This document shows positions 27,398-35,855 of a DNA stretch of 64,000 nt, one piece after another; position 1 is the first letter of the stretch; every line of letters begins with the position of its first letter. The DNA is from Streptomyces sp. SCSIO 30461 (GTDB lineage: Bacteria > Actinomycetota > Actinomycetes > Streptomycetales > Streptomycetaceae). Under the pieces are notes generated by a model that saw nothing but the letters and a program-made list of their open reading frames with translations, made no database searches and was not told the DNA's origin. The position numbers were made by a program, and so were the translations under genes. The stretch is from contig NZ_CP146101.1 in the NCBI RefSeq assembly GCF_037023745.1, positions 4,208,001-4,272,000 on the forward strand, in the 5' to 3' direction.

Positions 27398-28198
27398 TCA
27401 CGTCCGGCGGTAGACGGGGGCGCGCTTCTCGGCGAACGCTCGGGCGCCTTCCTTGGCGTCGGCGGTGTCGAACACCGGCCAGCCGCGCTTGAGTTCGGCC
27501 GCGAGTCCTTCGGTCTCGGTCATCTCGGCCGTCTCGTAGACGGAGGCCTTCACGGCTTCGACGGCGAGCGGACCGCAGGCGTTGATCTGCTCGGCGACGG
27601 TAAGGGCGGCCTCCAGTGCCGTGCCGTCCGGGACGACACGGCCGATGAGTCCGACCCGCTCCGCTTCGGCGGCGCTGTAGGGGCGGCCGGTCAGCAGCAT
27701 CTCCAGCGCGTGTGTACGCGGGATCTGGCGCTGAAGGCGGACGGTGGAACCGCCGATGGGGAACAGCGCCCGCTTGACCTCGAACAGCCCGAAGGTGGCG
27801 CTCTCCCCGGCGACGCGGATGTCGGTGCCTTGCAGGATCTCGGTGCCTCCCGCCACGCAATGTCCCTCGACGGCCGCGATGACGGGTTTGCGTGGGCGGT
27901 GGTGGCGGAGCATCGCCTTCCAGTGGAGGTCGGGGTCGGCCTTCAGCCGGTCCCGGTACCGCTCCCCCACCATGCCTTTGCCCGCGAGCGCCTTGAGATC
28001 CATTCCGGCGCAGAACGAGCCCCCCGCGCCGGTGAGCACGATGGTGCGGATGGTGTCGTCGGCGTCGGCTTCCGTCCAGCCGTCGTGGAGGCCGACGAGC
28101 ATCGGCAGTGAGAGCGCGTTCTTCGCCTCGGGCCTGTTGAGAGTGAGCACCAGTGTGGCGCCTTCGCGCCGCACGGTGAGGTGTTCCGTACCGGCCAT
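27398..28198 (-). CDS. Enoyl-CoA hydratase/isomerase (crotonase) family
   Basis: The 266-residue crotonase shows the CoA-binding and oxyanion segments FCAGMDLKAL (about 62-71) and IAAVEGHCVAGGTEILQGTDIRVA (about 106-129), with the catalytic-type Glu in GGTEIL. A second acidic position is present in FGLFEVKRALFPIGG. It would hydrate an enoyl-CoA in fatty-acid or side-chain beta-oxidation. GGGAGGACGG sits just before the ATG. It is the first gene of the four-gene operon and is divergent from the acyl-CoA synthetase at 28390, with a 17-bp dyad between. Confidence 0.9.
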   Translation of the reverse strand: MAGTEHLTVRREGATLVLTLNRPEAKNALSLPMLVGLHDGWTEADADDTIRTIVLTGAGGSFCAGMDLKALAGKGMVGERYRDRLKADPDLHWKAMLRHHRPRKPVIAAVEGHCVAGGTEILQGTDIRVAGESATFGLFEVKRALFPIGGSTVRLQRQIPRTHALEMLLTGRPYSAAEAERVGLIGRVVPDGTALEAALTVAEQINACGPLAVEAVKASVYETAEMTETEGLAAELKRGWPVFDTADAKEGARAFAEKRAPVYRRT

Positions 28199-28262
28199 GA
28201 CCGTCCTCCCGTCGCAAGACCTAGAACAGGTTGCAGGAGCCAGGGGTGCAGTTCAATAGTTT

Positions 28263-28279
28263 TCTGACAGGCAGTCAGA
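28263..28279. promoter_or_regulatory. 17-bp dyad TCTGAC AGGCA GTCAGA (operator candidate)
   Basis: A perfect 6-5-6 inverted repeat in the 191-bp divergent region between the crotonase operon and the acyl-CoA synthetase. It is flanked TTT on the left and TT on the right, as is the site at 48267-48283, suggesting a common repressor. Confidence 0.7.
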
Positions 28280-28389
28280 TTTCTTCTGCCAGGCCCCTTC
28301 CCACTTGTGCGCCCCGGCGCTCTAATGACCGCTCCGAGGCAGTGGACCCCCTGCGGGTCATGAGCGCGAGCGGGAGCCGAGGAGGAACG

Positions 28390-30024
28390 ATGGAATACAA
28401 CCTTGCCGACCTGTTCGAGTCGGTCGTGGATGTCGTCCCGGACCGTGAGGCACTCGTGTACGTCGACCATCCGGGGACGGGGGCCGAGCGCAGGTACGGC
28501 TACGCGGAGCTGGACGCGGCGGCGAACCGGATCGCCCACCACCTCGTCACGGCCGGGCTGAAGCCCGGCGAGCACCTCGGGCTGCACCTCTACAACGGCG
28601 TCGAGTACCTCCAGACGGCCCTGGGCTGCATCAAGGCCCGTCTCGTGCCGGTCAACGTCAACTACCGCTATGTGGAGGAGGAACTGGCCTACCTCTACCG
28701 CGACGCCGACCTCGCGGCACTCGTCTTCGACGCCGAGTTCACCGAGCGGGTAGCCGCCGCAGCACCGCGGAGCGAGACGTTGCGCCACCTGGTGCGGGTG
28801 GGCACCCCACCCGATGGCGCCCCCGCGCTCGACTGTGTGGAGTTCGCGGACGCGGAGGCCGACGGCTCGGTGGAGCGCGGCTTCGGCCCACGGTCGGCCG
28901 ACGACCAGTTCATCATCTACACCGGTGGTACCACCGGGATGCCCAAGGGTGTGATGTGGCGGCAGGAGGACCTCTTCTTCGCCGGTCTGGGCGGCGGGGC
29001 GCCCACGGGTGAGCCGGTGCGGCGCCCGGAGGAGCTGGCAGAGCGCGTCGCCGCGGGCGGCAGCGGCATCACCTTCTTCCCCACTCCCCCGCTGATGCAC
29101 GGCACTTCGACGCTGACCGCCTTCATCGGCTTCAACTTCGGGCAGCGGGTGGTACTGCACCGCAAGTACGCTCCGGAGGAGGTACTGCGCACCATCGAGC
29201 GAGAACGGGTGACCAGTGTCTCGCTGGTGGGCGACGCCATGCTGCGTCCGCTGATCGACGCACTGAACGGGCCGCTGAAGGGGACTGACCTGTCCTCGCT
29301 GTTCAGCGTGTCGTCATCGGGGGCGATCATGTCGGAGACGGTGCGGGAGCAGTTCACGGCCCTGGCGCCGAACGTGATGCTGCTGAACAACTTCGGTTCG
29401 TCGGAGTCCGGGTTCAACGGTACGGCGACGGACGACTCCGGCCCGGAGAAGGGCTTCCGACTACGTGTCAACGCCCGTACACAGGTGGTCGATCCGGCAA
29501 CGTACGAGCCGGTGGCCGTCGGCGAGCCGGGCCGCATCGCCCAGCGGGGCCATGTGCCGCTCGGCTACTACAACGACCCGGAGAAGACCGCCGAGACCTT
29601 CTTCCGCAGGGGCGACGAGCGCTGGGTACTGCTCGGGGACATGGCGACGGTGGACGAAGAGGGTGTCGTCACCGTGCTCGGGCGCGGTTCGCAGTGCATC
29701 AACACCGGCGGCGAAAAGGTGTATCCGGAGGAGGTCGAGCAGGCTCTGAAGGCCCATCCGGATGTGTACGACGCCTTGGTCGCCGGGGTCCCCGATCCGA
29801 CCTGGGGCAACCATGTGGCGGCCGTGGTGCAGTTGCGCGAGGGCGCGGAGCCGCTCGATCTGGAGGCGGTGCAGGCGCACTGCCGGCTGCGGCTCGCAGG
29901 CTACAAGATCCCTCGGCAGCTGGTGCTCGCGCAGGCTATCCAGCGCTCGCCGAGTGGCAAGGCGGACTACCGGTGGGCCAGATCCGTGGCGACGGCGGAC
30001 GCGGAGGCACCGCGCTCCGAGTGA
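28390..30024 (+). CDS. Acyl-CoA synthetase (AMP-forming)
   Basis: The 544-residue ANL-superfamily enzyme has the P-loop-like IIYTGGTTGMPKGVMW (about 177-192), a middle NNFGSSESG region and a hinge GRGSQCINTGGEKVYPEEVE (about 434-453), ending SPSGKADYRWA with the catalytic lysine. It activates a carboxylic acid to acyl-AMP and then acyl-CoA. GAGGAGGAA precedes the ATG at 28390; the in-frame extension upstream covers the operator and is rejected. It is divergent from the crotonase/thiolase operon, so it probably supplies that pathway's CoA ester. The acyl substrate is unknown. Confidence 0.92.
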   Translation: MEYNLADLFESVVDVVPDREALVYVDHPGTGAERRYGYAELDAAANRIAHHLVTAGLKPGEHLGLHLYNGVEYLQTALGCIKARLVPVNVNYRYVEEELAYLYRDADLAALVFDAEFTERVAAAAPRSETLRHLVRVGTPPDGAPALDCVEFADAEADGSVERGFGPRSADDQFIIYTGGTTGMPKGVMWRQEDLFFAGLGGGAPTGEPVRRPEELAERVAAGGSGITFFPTPPLMHGTSTLTAFIGFNFGQRVVLHRKYAPEEVLRTIERERVTSVSLVGDAMLRPLIDALNGPLKGTDLSSLFSVSSSGAIMSETVREQFTALAPNVMLLNNFGSSESGFNGTATDDSGPEKGFRLRVNARTQVVDPATYEPVAVGEPGRIAQRGHVPLGYYNDPEKTAETFFRRGDERWVLLGDMATVDEEGVVTVLGRGSQCINTGGEKVYPEEVEQALKAHPDVYDALVAGVPDPTWGNHVAAVVQLREGAEPLDLEAVQAHCRLRLAGYKIPRQLVLAQAIQRSPSGKADYRWARSVATADAEAPRSE

Positions 30025-30270
30025 CCGGTAGCCCGCGTCGGGGGCGAAGCCGGACAGCGGTCACGAATCCCGCAGATCTCCCACTCGGCAACTCGTCCAA
30101 GGGCCCGTCTGTCCTCGTCGCTCCCCTCGGGGTTCGAACTCCGCGCCGGACGTGACTGAATGCCCTCACAGAGATCCACTCGACAACCGGACGCAGTAAT
30201 TTGTGCGTTGATCCAGATGCCCGATGGCTCCAGCTGTGGTCCGTGATGATGCGAGAGGCGATGTGAAGGC

Positions 30271-30774
30271 ATGACTGCGTACAAGACGATGCCGTTCCAC
30301 CTTGAGACCGACCGGCTGATACTGCGGCCGTGGGCAGACTCGGACGCCGAAGAGTTCTGCGCCCTCCTCTCCGAACGCGGAAAGGGGACCCCCGCGGTTG
30401 AGCACATCCGGACGTCCCTCGCGGAACTGCTGACCGAGACGGCGACCACAGGCATCGCCCTGTTGCCCATCCAGCGCCGCGACGAAGGCGACTTCATCGG
30501 CTACTGCGGGCTGATCACCGGTCGCTCCACCCTGGAGGAACCCGAAATCGCGTACGAGCTGTTCCAGCGCGCGCATGAGCGTGGCTACGCGACCGAGGCG
30601 GCCGGCGCGGTGCTCGATGCCGCCATCGCGACCGGGCGGAAGCGGCTCTGGTCGACCGTCGGCACGTGGAACACACCGTCGCTCCGTGTCCTTGAGAAGC
30701 TCGGGTTCGAGCGGGATCACCTTTCCACCGAAGAGAACGGTGAAGTCGTCTGGCTCACACGCTCATTGCCGTGA
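30271..30774 (+). CDS. GNAT acetyltransferase (RimJ/RimL-like)
   Basis: The 167-residue protein starts with the RimJ-type signature LETDRLILRPWADSDAEEF and has the acetyl-CoA loop FQRAHERGYATEAAGAVL, ending with NTPSLRVLEKLGFERDH. It transfers an acetyl group from acetyl-CoA to an amine, possibly a protein N-terminus or a small molecule. GAAGG lies 4-5 bp before the ATG. It is separated from the acyl-CoA synthetase by 246 bp in which no gene is seen. Confidence 0.88.
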   Translation: MTAYKTMPFHLETDRLILRPWADSDAEEFCALLSERGKGTPAVEHIRTSLAELLTETATTGIALLPIQRRDEGDFIGYCGLITGRSTLEEPEIAYELFQRAHERGYATEAAGAVLDAAIATGRKRLWSTVGTWNTPSLRVLEKLGFERDHLSTEENGEVVWLTRSLP

Positions 30775-30908
30775 CAGCACGAGCATGTTCCCGGGACTCC
30801 ACGCTCAAGTGTGCTCCGCCAGCGCACCGGGCATGCAGCCAGGCCGTCCGGTCGTGTGCGCCTCGCGTCCCTGTGCCGGCTCAGTCGAACCATCGGTAGG
30901 TTGATCTC

Positions 30909-31634
30909 ATGGGAACATCACACGGGGATATACGTCATTCGGTTTCAACCTGGCAGCAGCCGTGCCCTCCGGCGGCCTCCGCCGAGCGCAGCGCACTGGT
31001 CGAAGCGGTCGCCAAACAGATTCTGTCGCTCGGCCAAGGCCGCCTGCTGGTCGGTATCGACGGCTTCACCGCCGCCGGGAAGACCAGTTTCGGGCATGAA
31101 CTCGCCGAGTGGATCAGCACTGCGGGGCGGCCGGTACTCAGGGCGACACTCGATGACTTCAAGAAGCCGTGGCGGGACCGGCACCTGTACGACCGGGAGT
31201 CCGGTGAGGGGTACTACCGCAACGCCTACGACTACGAGGCGGTCAGGCGCCTGCTGCTGGATCCCTGCCGGTCATCGGACGCGGAGTCCTGCGTGCTGTG
31301 CGGCATCGACCCGCTGACCCAGCTGGATCACTCCTCCGAGGTGTCACCGCTCGGGGCGGACGCGGTACTGATCGTCGACGGTGTCTTCGCGTTCCGGCCC
31401 GAGATCGACGCGTACTGGGACTTCCGGATCTGGCTGCAGGTGGATGCGGAGCTCTCGGTGCGGCGGGGCGCCGAGCGCGACCAGGACTGGGCCGGGTCCG
31501 AGGCGGAGTCGATCCATCGCAACAGGTATCTGGTGGCAGAGCGCATCTATATGGAGGAGGTCGACCCGTTGCCGAGGATGGACCTCGTGATCGACAACTC
31601 GGTGTTCGCCCGTCCGCGGGCCGTACGACCGTGA
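30909..31634 (+). CDS. Uridine kinase-like P-loop NTPase
   Basis: The 241-residue protein has Walker A GIDGFTAAGKTS (about 49-60), the substrate segment LRATLDDFKKPWRDRHLY and a LIVDGVFAF strand. This is the pattern of the uridine kinase/phosphoribulokinase-like group. It phosphorylates a small molecule, possibly a nucleoside, but specificity is not clear. RDQDWAGSEAESIHRNRY resembles the lid segment. GGTAGG precedes the ATG. The 40 N-terminal residues are unlike the rest of the fold. Confidence 0.83.
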   Translation: MGTSHGDIRHSVSTWQQPCPPAASAERSALVEAVAKQILSLGQGRLLVGIDGFTAAGKTSFGHELAEWISTAGRPVLRATLDDFKKPWRDRHLYDRESGEGYYRNAYDYEAVRRLLLDPCRSSDAESCVLCGIDPLTQLDHSSEVSPLGADAVLIVDGVFAFRPEIDAYWDFRIWLQVDAELSVRRGAERDQDWAGSEAESIHRNRYLVAERIYMEEVDPLPRMDLVIDNSVFARPRAVRP

Positions 31635-31762
31635 GGCAGACGAACGGTGCGGCGGACGAGTGGTTCCGGTCGTCCGCCACAACCCTGGCATCCGACTGGC
31701 GGCAGCTCAAGATCGCCCAAGGCTCGGACGACCGGACGGCCGGAGTTCTCGTCGAAGGGTGA
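31631..31762 (+). CDS. Possible 43-residue ORF coupled to the P-loop kinase gene
   Basis: A GTG at 31631 overlaps the kinase stop as GTGA and opens 43 codons (starting MRQTNGAADEWFRSS). Codon-position GC rises from second to first to third position, as in coding DNA here. However, a hairpin at 31651-31678 lies inside it and no family is recognised. It may be a real coupled small protein or chance. Confidence 0.3.
   Translation: MRQTNGAADEWFRSSATTLASDWRQLKIAQGSDDRTAGVLVEG
31651..31678. terminator. Hairpin between convergent genes
   Basis: GGCGGACGA, a 10-base loop, TCGTCCGCC: a perfect 9-bp stem between the P-loop kinase and the response regulator gene, which converge here. Confidence 0.55.
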
Positions 31763-31833
31763 CGCACCGAGCGGATCCGCAGCACCGCCAGGGTCGGCTG
31801 CTCCGGGTAGGGCTGCGGCCGCGCGGTGCCGTC

Positions 31834-32478
31834 TCACCCCTTCAGGTAAGCCAGCACCGCGAGCACCCGCCGGTTGTCCTCCGGCGACTGCGCTATCCGC
31901 AGCTTCCCGAACACCGACGCGATGTGCTTGGCCACCGCGCTCTCGCTCACATGGAGGGTCTGGGCGATGGCGGTGTTGGACCGTCCCTCGGCCATCAGGG
32001 CAAGGACCTCGTGCTCGCGGCCGCTCAGGGACTCGGTGCGACCGCGCTTCCCGCTGCGGGCGAGCAGTTTGGCCACGACCTGGGGGTCCATCACAGTGCC
32101 GCCCGACGCGACCGTGCGCAGCGCGTCGATGAACTGGGCCGTGCGGGTGACACGGTCCTTCAGCAGGTAGCCCACGGCGCCTTCGCCGGAGGCGAGGAGT
32201 TCATGGGCGTACAACTGGTCGACGAAGTGGGACAGGATCAGGACGGGGAGCGCGGGGCGGCTGTTCCGGGCCTGGAGAGCCGCCCTCAGCCCCTCGTCCG
32301 TATGGGTCGGCGGCAGCCGGACATCGATCACCGCGACGTCCAGGTCGATCCGGGTGAGAGCCCTCTCCAGCGCAGGGCCGTTGTCCACGGACGCGACGAC
32401 CTGGCAGCCGTGGTCGTGCAGTGTGCGGGTCAGACCGTCCCGTAGGAGGAAGAGGTCTTCGGCGAGGACGACGCGCAC
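31834..32478 (-). CDS. NarL-type response regulator
   Basis: The 214-residue protein has a receiver domain with the acidic pair VLAED, phosphoacceptor Asp in VAVIDVRLPP and a conserved lysine in GYLLKDRV, followed by a C-terminal LuxR HTH: LSGREHEVLALMAEGRSNTAIAQTLHVSESAVAKHIASVFGKL. It starts at GTG 32478, 48 bp inside the end of the histidine kinase gene, so translation is coupled. It forms a two-component system with that kinase. The membrane protease upstream may be part of the signal or the output. Confidence 0.92.
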   Translation of the reverse strand: MRVVLAEDLFLLRDGLTRTLHDHGCQVVASVDNGPALERALTRIDLDVAVIDVRLPPTHTDEGLRAALQARNSRPALPVLILSHFVDQLYAHELLASGEGAVGYLLKDRVTRTAQFIDALRTVASGGTVMDPQVVAKLLARSGKRGRTESLSGREHEVLALMAEGRSNTAIAQTLHVSESAVAKHIASVFGKLRIAQSPEDNRRVLAVLAYLKG

Positions 32479-33725
32479 GGGATCTCCAAGGTTGCTGTGG
32501 TCGGTCCGCCCGGTGGGCTGTACAGGGTGAGTGTGCCGTCGAAGGAGTCCAACCGACGTCGGATGCCCGGTAGTCCGGTGCCTGCCGTCGCGTCCGCGCC
32601 TCCGTGGCCGTCGTCCGTCACACTCACCCGCAGCCGGCTACCGCGGTGGGTGAGGGTGATGTCGGCGCGAGTCGCCGCCGCGTGTTTGGCAGCGTTCGTG
32701 AGGAGTTCGGACACGGCGAAGTACGCCGCCGACTCGACGGGGGCCGGCAGACGCGGCTCGGGCAGTTCCGCGGCCACGTCCACATCCAGATGGCTCTCCA
32801 GGGCCAGTGAGCGGACCGCGTCGGCGAGGCCCCGATCCGCCAGGACCGGGGGGTGGATGCCGTGGACCAGGTCGCGCAGATCCTGCAGCGCCCTTTCAGA
32901 GCTGGCGCGCACCTCGACGAGCAGTGCGCGGGCGGACCGTGGGTCGGTTCCGAGAAGGCGGGTCGCGTCGTCCAGAGCGAGCCCGAGTGCGACGAGGCGA
33001 GCCTGCGCTCCATCGTGCAGATCCCGTTCGATGCGGGCGATCTCAGCCGCGTGGACGTCCTGGGCGACGGCTCGCGTATCCGTCAGCCGAGCCACCCGGC
33101 GTGCAAGTTCGGTGGTACGCGGAGCGGAGAGCAGGCGACGGGTGAAGCGGGCGTGCAGCGTGGTGACGGACGGCGCCGCGCGCAGACCCGCCGCTGCGAG
33201 GGCGAGGCCGACGAGCAGGGCGGCGACCATGGTGGCCGTCGATGTGACCGGCACGAAGGCGTACCAGTTGCCGTCGCCGAGCCGGGGCCACACCCAGGGC
33301 TGTACAAGGAAACCGAAGGCTCCGTATTCGACCAGCGCGAGCGGCACCGCCGCGAGTAGTGCGCCCGTCCAGGGTTCGAGGCAGGCCCAGCGCAGGTCGC
33401 GCCAGAACCCGTCGTCCGCGAGGATCGCGGCGCTGGTGCGGCGGGCCGATGTGTCGTGCGGGAGCGCATCGGGCCGGCTGAGAGGACGGCCGGTCCAGCG
33501 GGCCGCGCGGTCGCGGTACCGGTCGGAAGCGCGGCGCAGGAGTCGGGCGGCGGGCGGCAGCGCCCGGAAGCCCACGCCTAGCGGCAGCAGCAGCAGCGCC
33601 CCACCGGCCAGCATCCCTGCGCCGATCACCGCCAACCCGGTCAGCCCGAGCAGTTGGCAGCGTCCGACGGCGACCCACTGCTCGCGCCCGGAACGTGCCG
33701 CCCTCATGACCCCCGCCCCACTCAT
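32430..33725 (-). CDS. Sensor histidine kinase (HisKA_3 type)
   Basis: The 431-residue kinase has about four membrane segments in the N-terminal half (for example LLGLTGLAVIGAGMLAGGALLLLPLGV and ALLAAVPLALVEYGAFGFLV). The phosphoacceptor box is IERDLHDGAQARLV (His near 237), the N box SELLTNAAKHA and the G box DDGHGGADATAGTGLPGI. It senses an unknown signal at the membrane and phosphorylates the adjacent NarL-type regulator. Its ATG overlaps the protease stop as ATGA and its end overlaps the regulator by 49 bp, so the three genes form one coupled operon. Confidence 0.92.
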   Translation of the reverse strand: MSGAGVMRAARSGREQWVAVGRCQLLGLTGLAVIGAGMLAGGALLLLPLGVGFRALPPAARLLRRASDRYRDRAARWTGRPLSRPDALPHDTSARRTSAAILADDGFWRDLRWACLEPWTGALLAAVPLALVEYGAFGFLVQPWVWPRLGDGNWYAFVPVTSTATMVAALLVGLALAAAGLRAAPSVTTLHARFTRRLLSAPRTTELARRVARLTDTRAVAQDVHAAEIARIERDLHDGAQARLVALGLALDDATRLLGTDPRSARALLVEVRASSERALQDLRDLVHGIHPPVLADRGLADAVRSLALESHLDVDVAAELPEPRLPAPVESAAYFAVSELLTNAAKHAAATRADITLTHRGSRLRVSVTDDGHGGADATAGTGLPGIRRRLDSFDGTLTLYSPPGGPTTATLEIPCASSSPKTSSSYGTV

Positions 33726-34507
33726 CCCGCCGTCGCCGTGATCTTAGCCGGGGCGCTCCGGCGCCCTCGCCGCACCCACGGCACCGCGGTCGCCGTGCAC
33801 GCCAGGCCGAACAGGACCATGGGCACCGCGCTGCCCGTCTCCTCGTCCATGAACAGGAGCATGCCCAGATTGACCAGGCAGTGGAACGCGCCCGCAAAGA
33901 GCAGGCGATGGTGCCCCCTCGCTTCGTCCAGGGCCACCCCCAGTACGACGGACATCGCGGTCGTGGCCAGCAGGAAGCCCGCCGCATAGACCGGGCTCCC
34001 GGCCAGCACCTGGACGTGCCACAGCCCCCACACCACCCCGACCACCGCCGACGCGGTGAACGTGCCGAAGCGGGTGCGCAGCAGCGGCTGGAGGAAGCAG
34101 CGCCAGCCGATCTCCTCGCCGCAGGCGCCGACCAGTTGGGCGACGGCGACCAGGGCGAAGGAGTGGTGCAGTCCGCGCGGATCGATGGCATGCGCGGCGC
34201 CGGTGACAAGCGCGTACGAGCCGGCCGCCAGAAGGACGGCCAAAGGGGCGGTGGCGAGTAGCGCCATGCTCGGAGCGGCCGCACTCTGCGGAGACCCGGC
34301 GAGCAGCCCGCGGGTCCGCGCCGGCCACAGCAGGCCCGCCGCCGCCAAGGCCACCGCCGGTCCGAACTGGGTCAGTTGGACGACCTCCGGGGGAACGCCG
34401 ACGGCGGGCTGTACGGCACCCAGCACCCCTGCCGCCGTGAAGGCGACCGCCACGAAGAGCCAGGCCTGCGATTTCCACGGCTCTCTGTTCTTCCTCTTCT
34501 TCTCCAT
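33722..34507 (-). CDS. CPBP-family intramembrane metalloprotease
   Basis: The 261-residue polytopic protein has about seven hydrophobic segments and the CPBP (CaaX protease/bacteriocin-processing) motifs: GACGEEIGWR (EExxxR, about 130-139), WGLWHV and FHCLVN. These supply the metal ligands of an intramembrane protease. Its position as first gene of an operon with a two-component system suggests it processes a membrane substrate linked to that signalling. The start at 34507 has no strong ribosome site, and the N-terminus MEKKRKNREPWKS is very basic. Confidence 0.87.
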   Translation of the reverse strand: MEKKRKNREPWKSQAWLFVAVAFTAAGVLGAVQPAVGVPPEVVQLTQFGPAVALAAAGLLWPARTRGLLAGSPQSAAAPSMALLATAPLAVLLAAGSYALVTGAAHAIDPRGLHHSFALVAVAQLVGACGEEIGWRCFLQPLLRTRFGTFTASAVVGVVWGLWHVQVLAGSPVYAAGFLLATTAMSVVLGVALDEARGHHRLLFAGAFHCLVNLGMLLFMDEETGSAVPMVLFGLACTATAVPWVRRGRRSAPAKITATAG

Positions 34508-34655
34508 GAGATCGACGATGCCGGGCAGCCGGCGGAAGCGGACTGCACCTGACTACCTGATGGGGCTGTACCCGGCACCACCCTCCGGGGAGGGTCCGAC
34601 ACAGCGTCAGGACCGACCGGAGGAGGGGGTCCGTGCGTCATGCGATAGTGATCGC

Positions 34656-35774
34656 GTGCTCGAACTGATCGGCAGAGATGCTGAATTGGTGCGGCTCGGC
34701 CCCCTGATCGCGGGTCTCGGGGAGAGCGGTGGCCCCGTCGTGGTCGACATCACCGGGGACGCCGGGATCGGAAAGAGCCGTCTGCTGGGTGCGGTGTGCT
34801 CCCGGGCGGTGCGCGGCGGGATGACCGTGTTGCGGGGCAGGGCAACGGAGTTCGAGCGCCACACCCCGTTCCAGGCGTTCACGGACGCGTTCACGGACCT
34901 CGACGCCCACGAACTCATGGGATCCGGTGGGGGCGACGGCACCGACGCCTCCGTGTTCGCCGATGCCGCGCCCGTGGTGTGCGGGGTCTCCCACGCTCCC
35001 ACCGGAGATCCGGGCGCGGCCGACCGTTTCGGGGTCTACCGCGCGGTCGCCCGTCTGCTGTCCGGGCTCGGGGGTAGTGCCGCGGGCCGGGGGACTGCTG
35101 GTGGCACTGGACGATCCGCACTGGGCCGACCCCGCGTCGCTGGAGTTGCTCGACCACCTCGTGCGGCACCCGGCGGGCGGCCGGGTGTTGCTCGTCGTGG
35201 CACGCAGGGACCGTCAGACGCCGACCCCGCTCGCCGCCGCGCTCACCCGTGGAATCGACAGCGACGCCGTGCTTCCCATGAAGCTGGGTCGTCGGCCGCT
35301 CTCGCCGAGCACAGGGGCGACCGCGGTACGGCACCGCGCCTGCTCGACGAGGCGGTACGGGAGCACACCGTCATGGGGGCCGCGTTGTGGGAGGCCTACT
35401 CGCTGCCGCGCGGGGTCGTCCTCGCGCGGTCCGCGGGTGACGCTCCACGTGCCGCCGCGATGTGGCGGCGGGCCCGTCGTCTCGCCGACGGCGGCGGGGC
35501 GCGCCTGCTGGTCGACCTGGCCGACCTGATCCGGCCGCAGGATGCCGGTGAGGACCGCGACGGCCACGCGGTTCCGACGGACCCCGCTCGGCTGACGGCA
35601 CGTGAGCGGGAGATCGCGGGGCTGGTGGCCCGGGGCTTCACCAGCAGCCGGATCGCCACGGAACTCTTCCTGACCGCCAAGACCGTCGAAGGCCGTCTCA
35701 CCCGGATCTTCCGGAAGCTGCACATCGACTCGCGTGCGGCGCCGGCCGACCCGCCGGAGCCCGTCCGGCGGTGA
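34656..35774 (+). pseudogene. Broken LAL-type (AAA-LuxR) regulator
   Basis: The first part encodes LELIGRDAELVRLGPLIAGL and Walker A GDAGIGKSRLL, the usual LAL start (GTG 34656). Near 35070-35095 the frame shifts by one: the Walker B region GLLVALDDPHWADPASLELLDHLVRHP is read only in another frame, up to about 35310. The original frame then resumes directly at LLDEAVREHTVMGAALWEAYS and the LuxR HTH (LTAREREIAGLVARGFTSSRIATELFLTAKTVEGRL). Intact LAL regulators have about 900 residues; here about 370 codons remain, so an internal deletion of roughly 1.5 kb is inferred. It is unlikely to be functional. Confidence 0.85.
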
Positions 35775-35855
35775 GCGGGTTCATGCGGCGCCCGGTGAGC
35801 AAGGTCGTCCGCGCGTACGTACATAGGGGCAGCCAGACATCTCCGGAGGACCCCC

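Noticed and set aside
30060..30165. tRNA-like T-loop (GGTTCGAACTCC) after the acyl-CoA synthetase
   Set aside because: The flanking bases do not form a 5-bp T-stem, and no acceptor, D or anticodon arm can be drawn on either strand.
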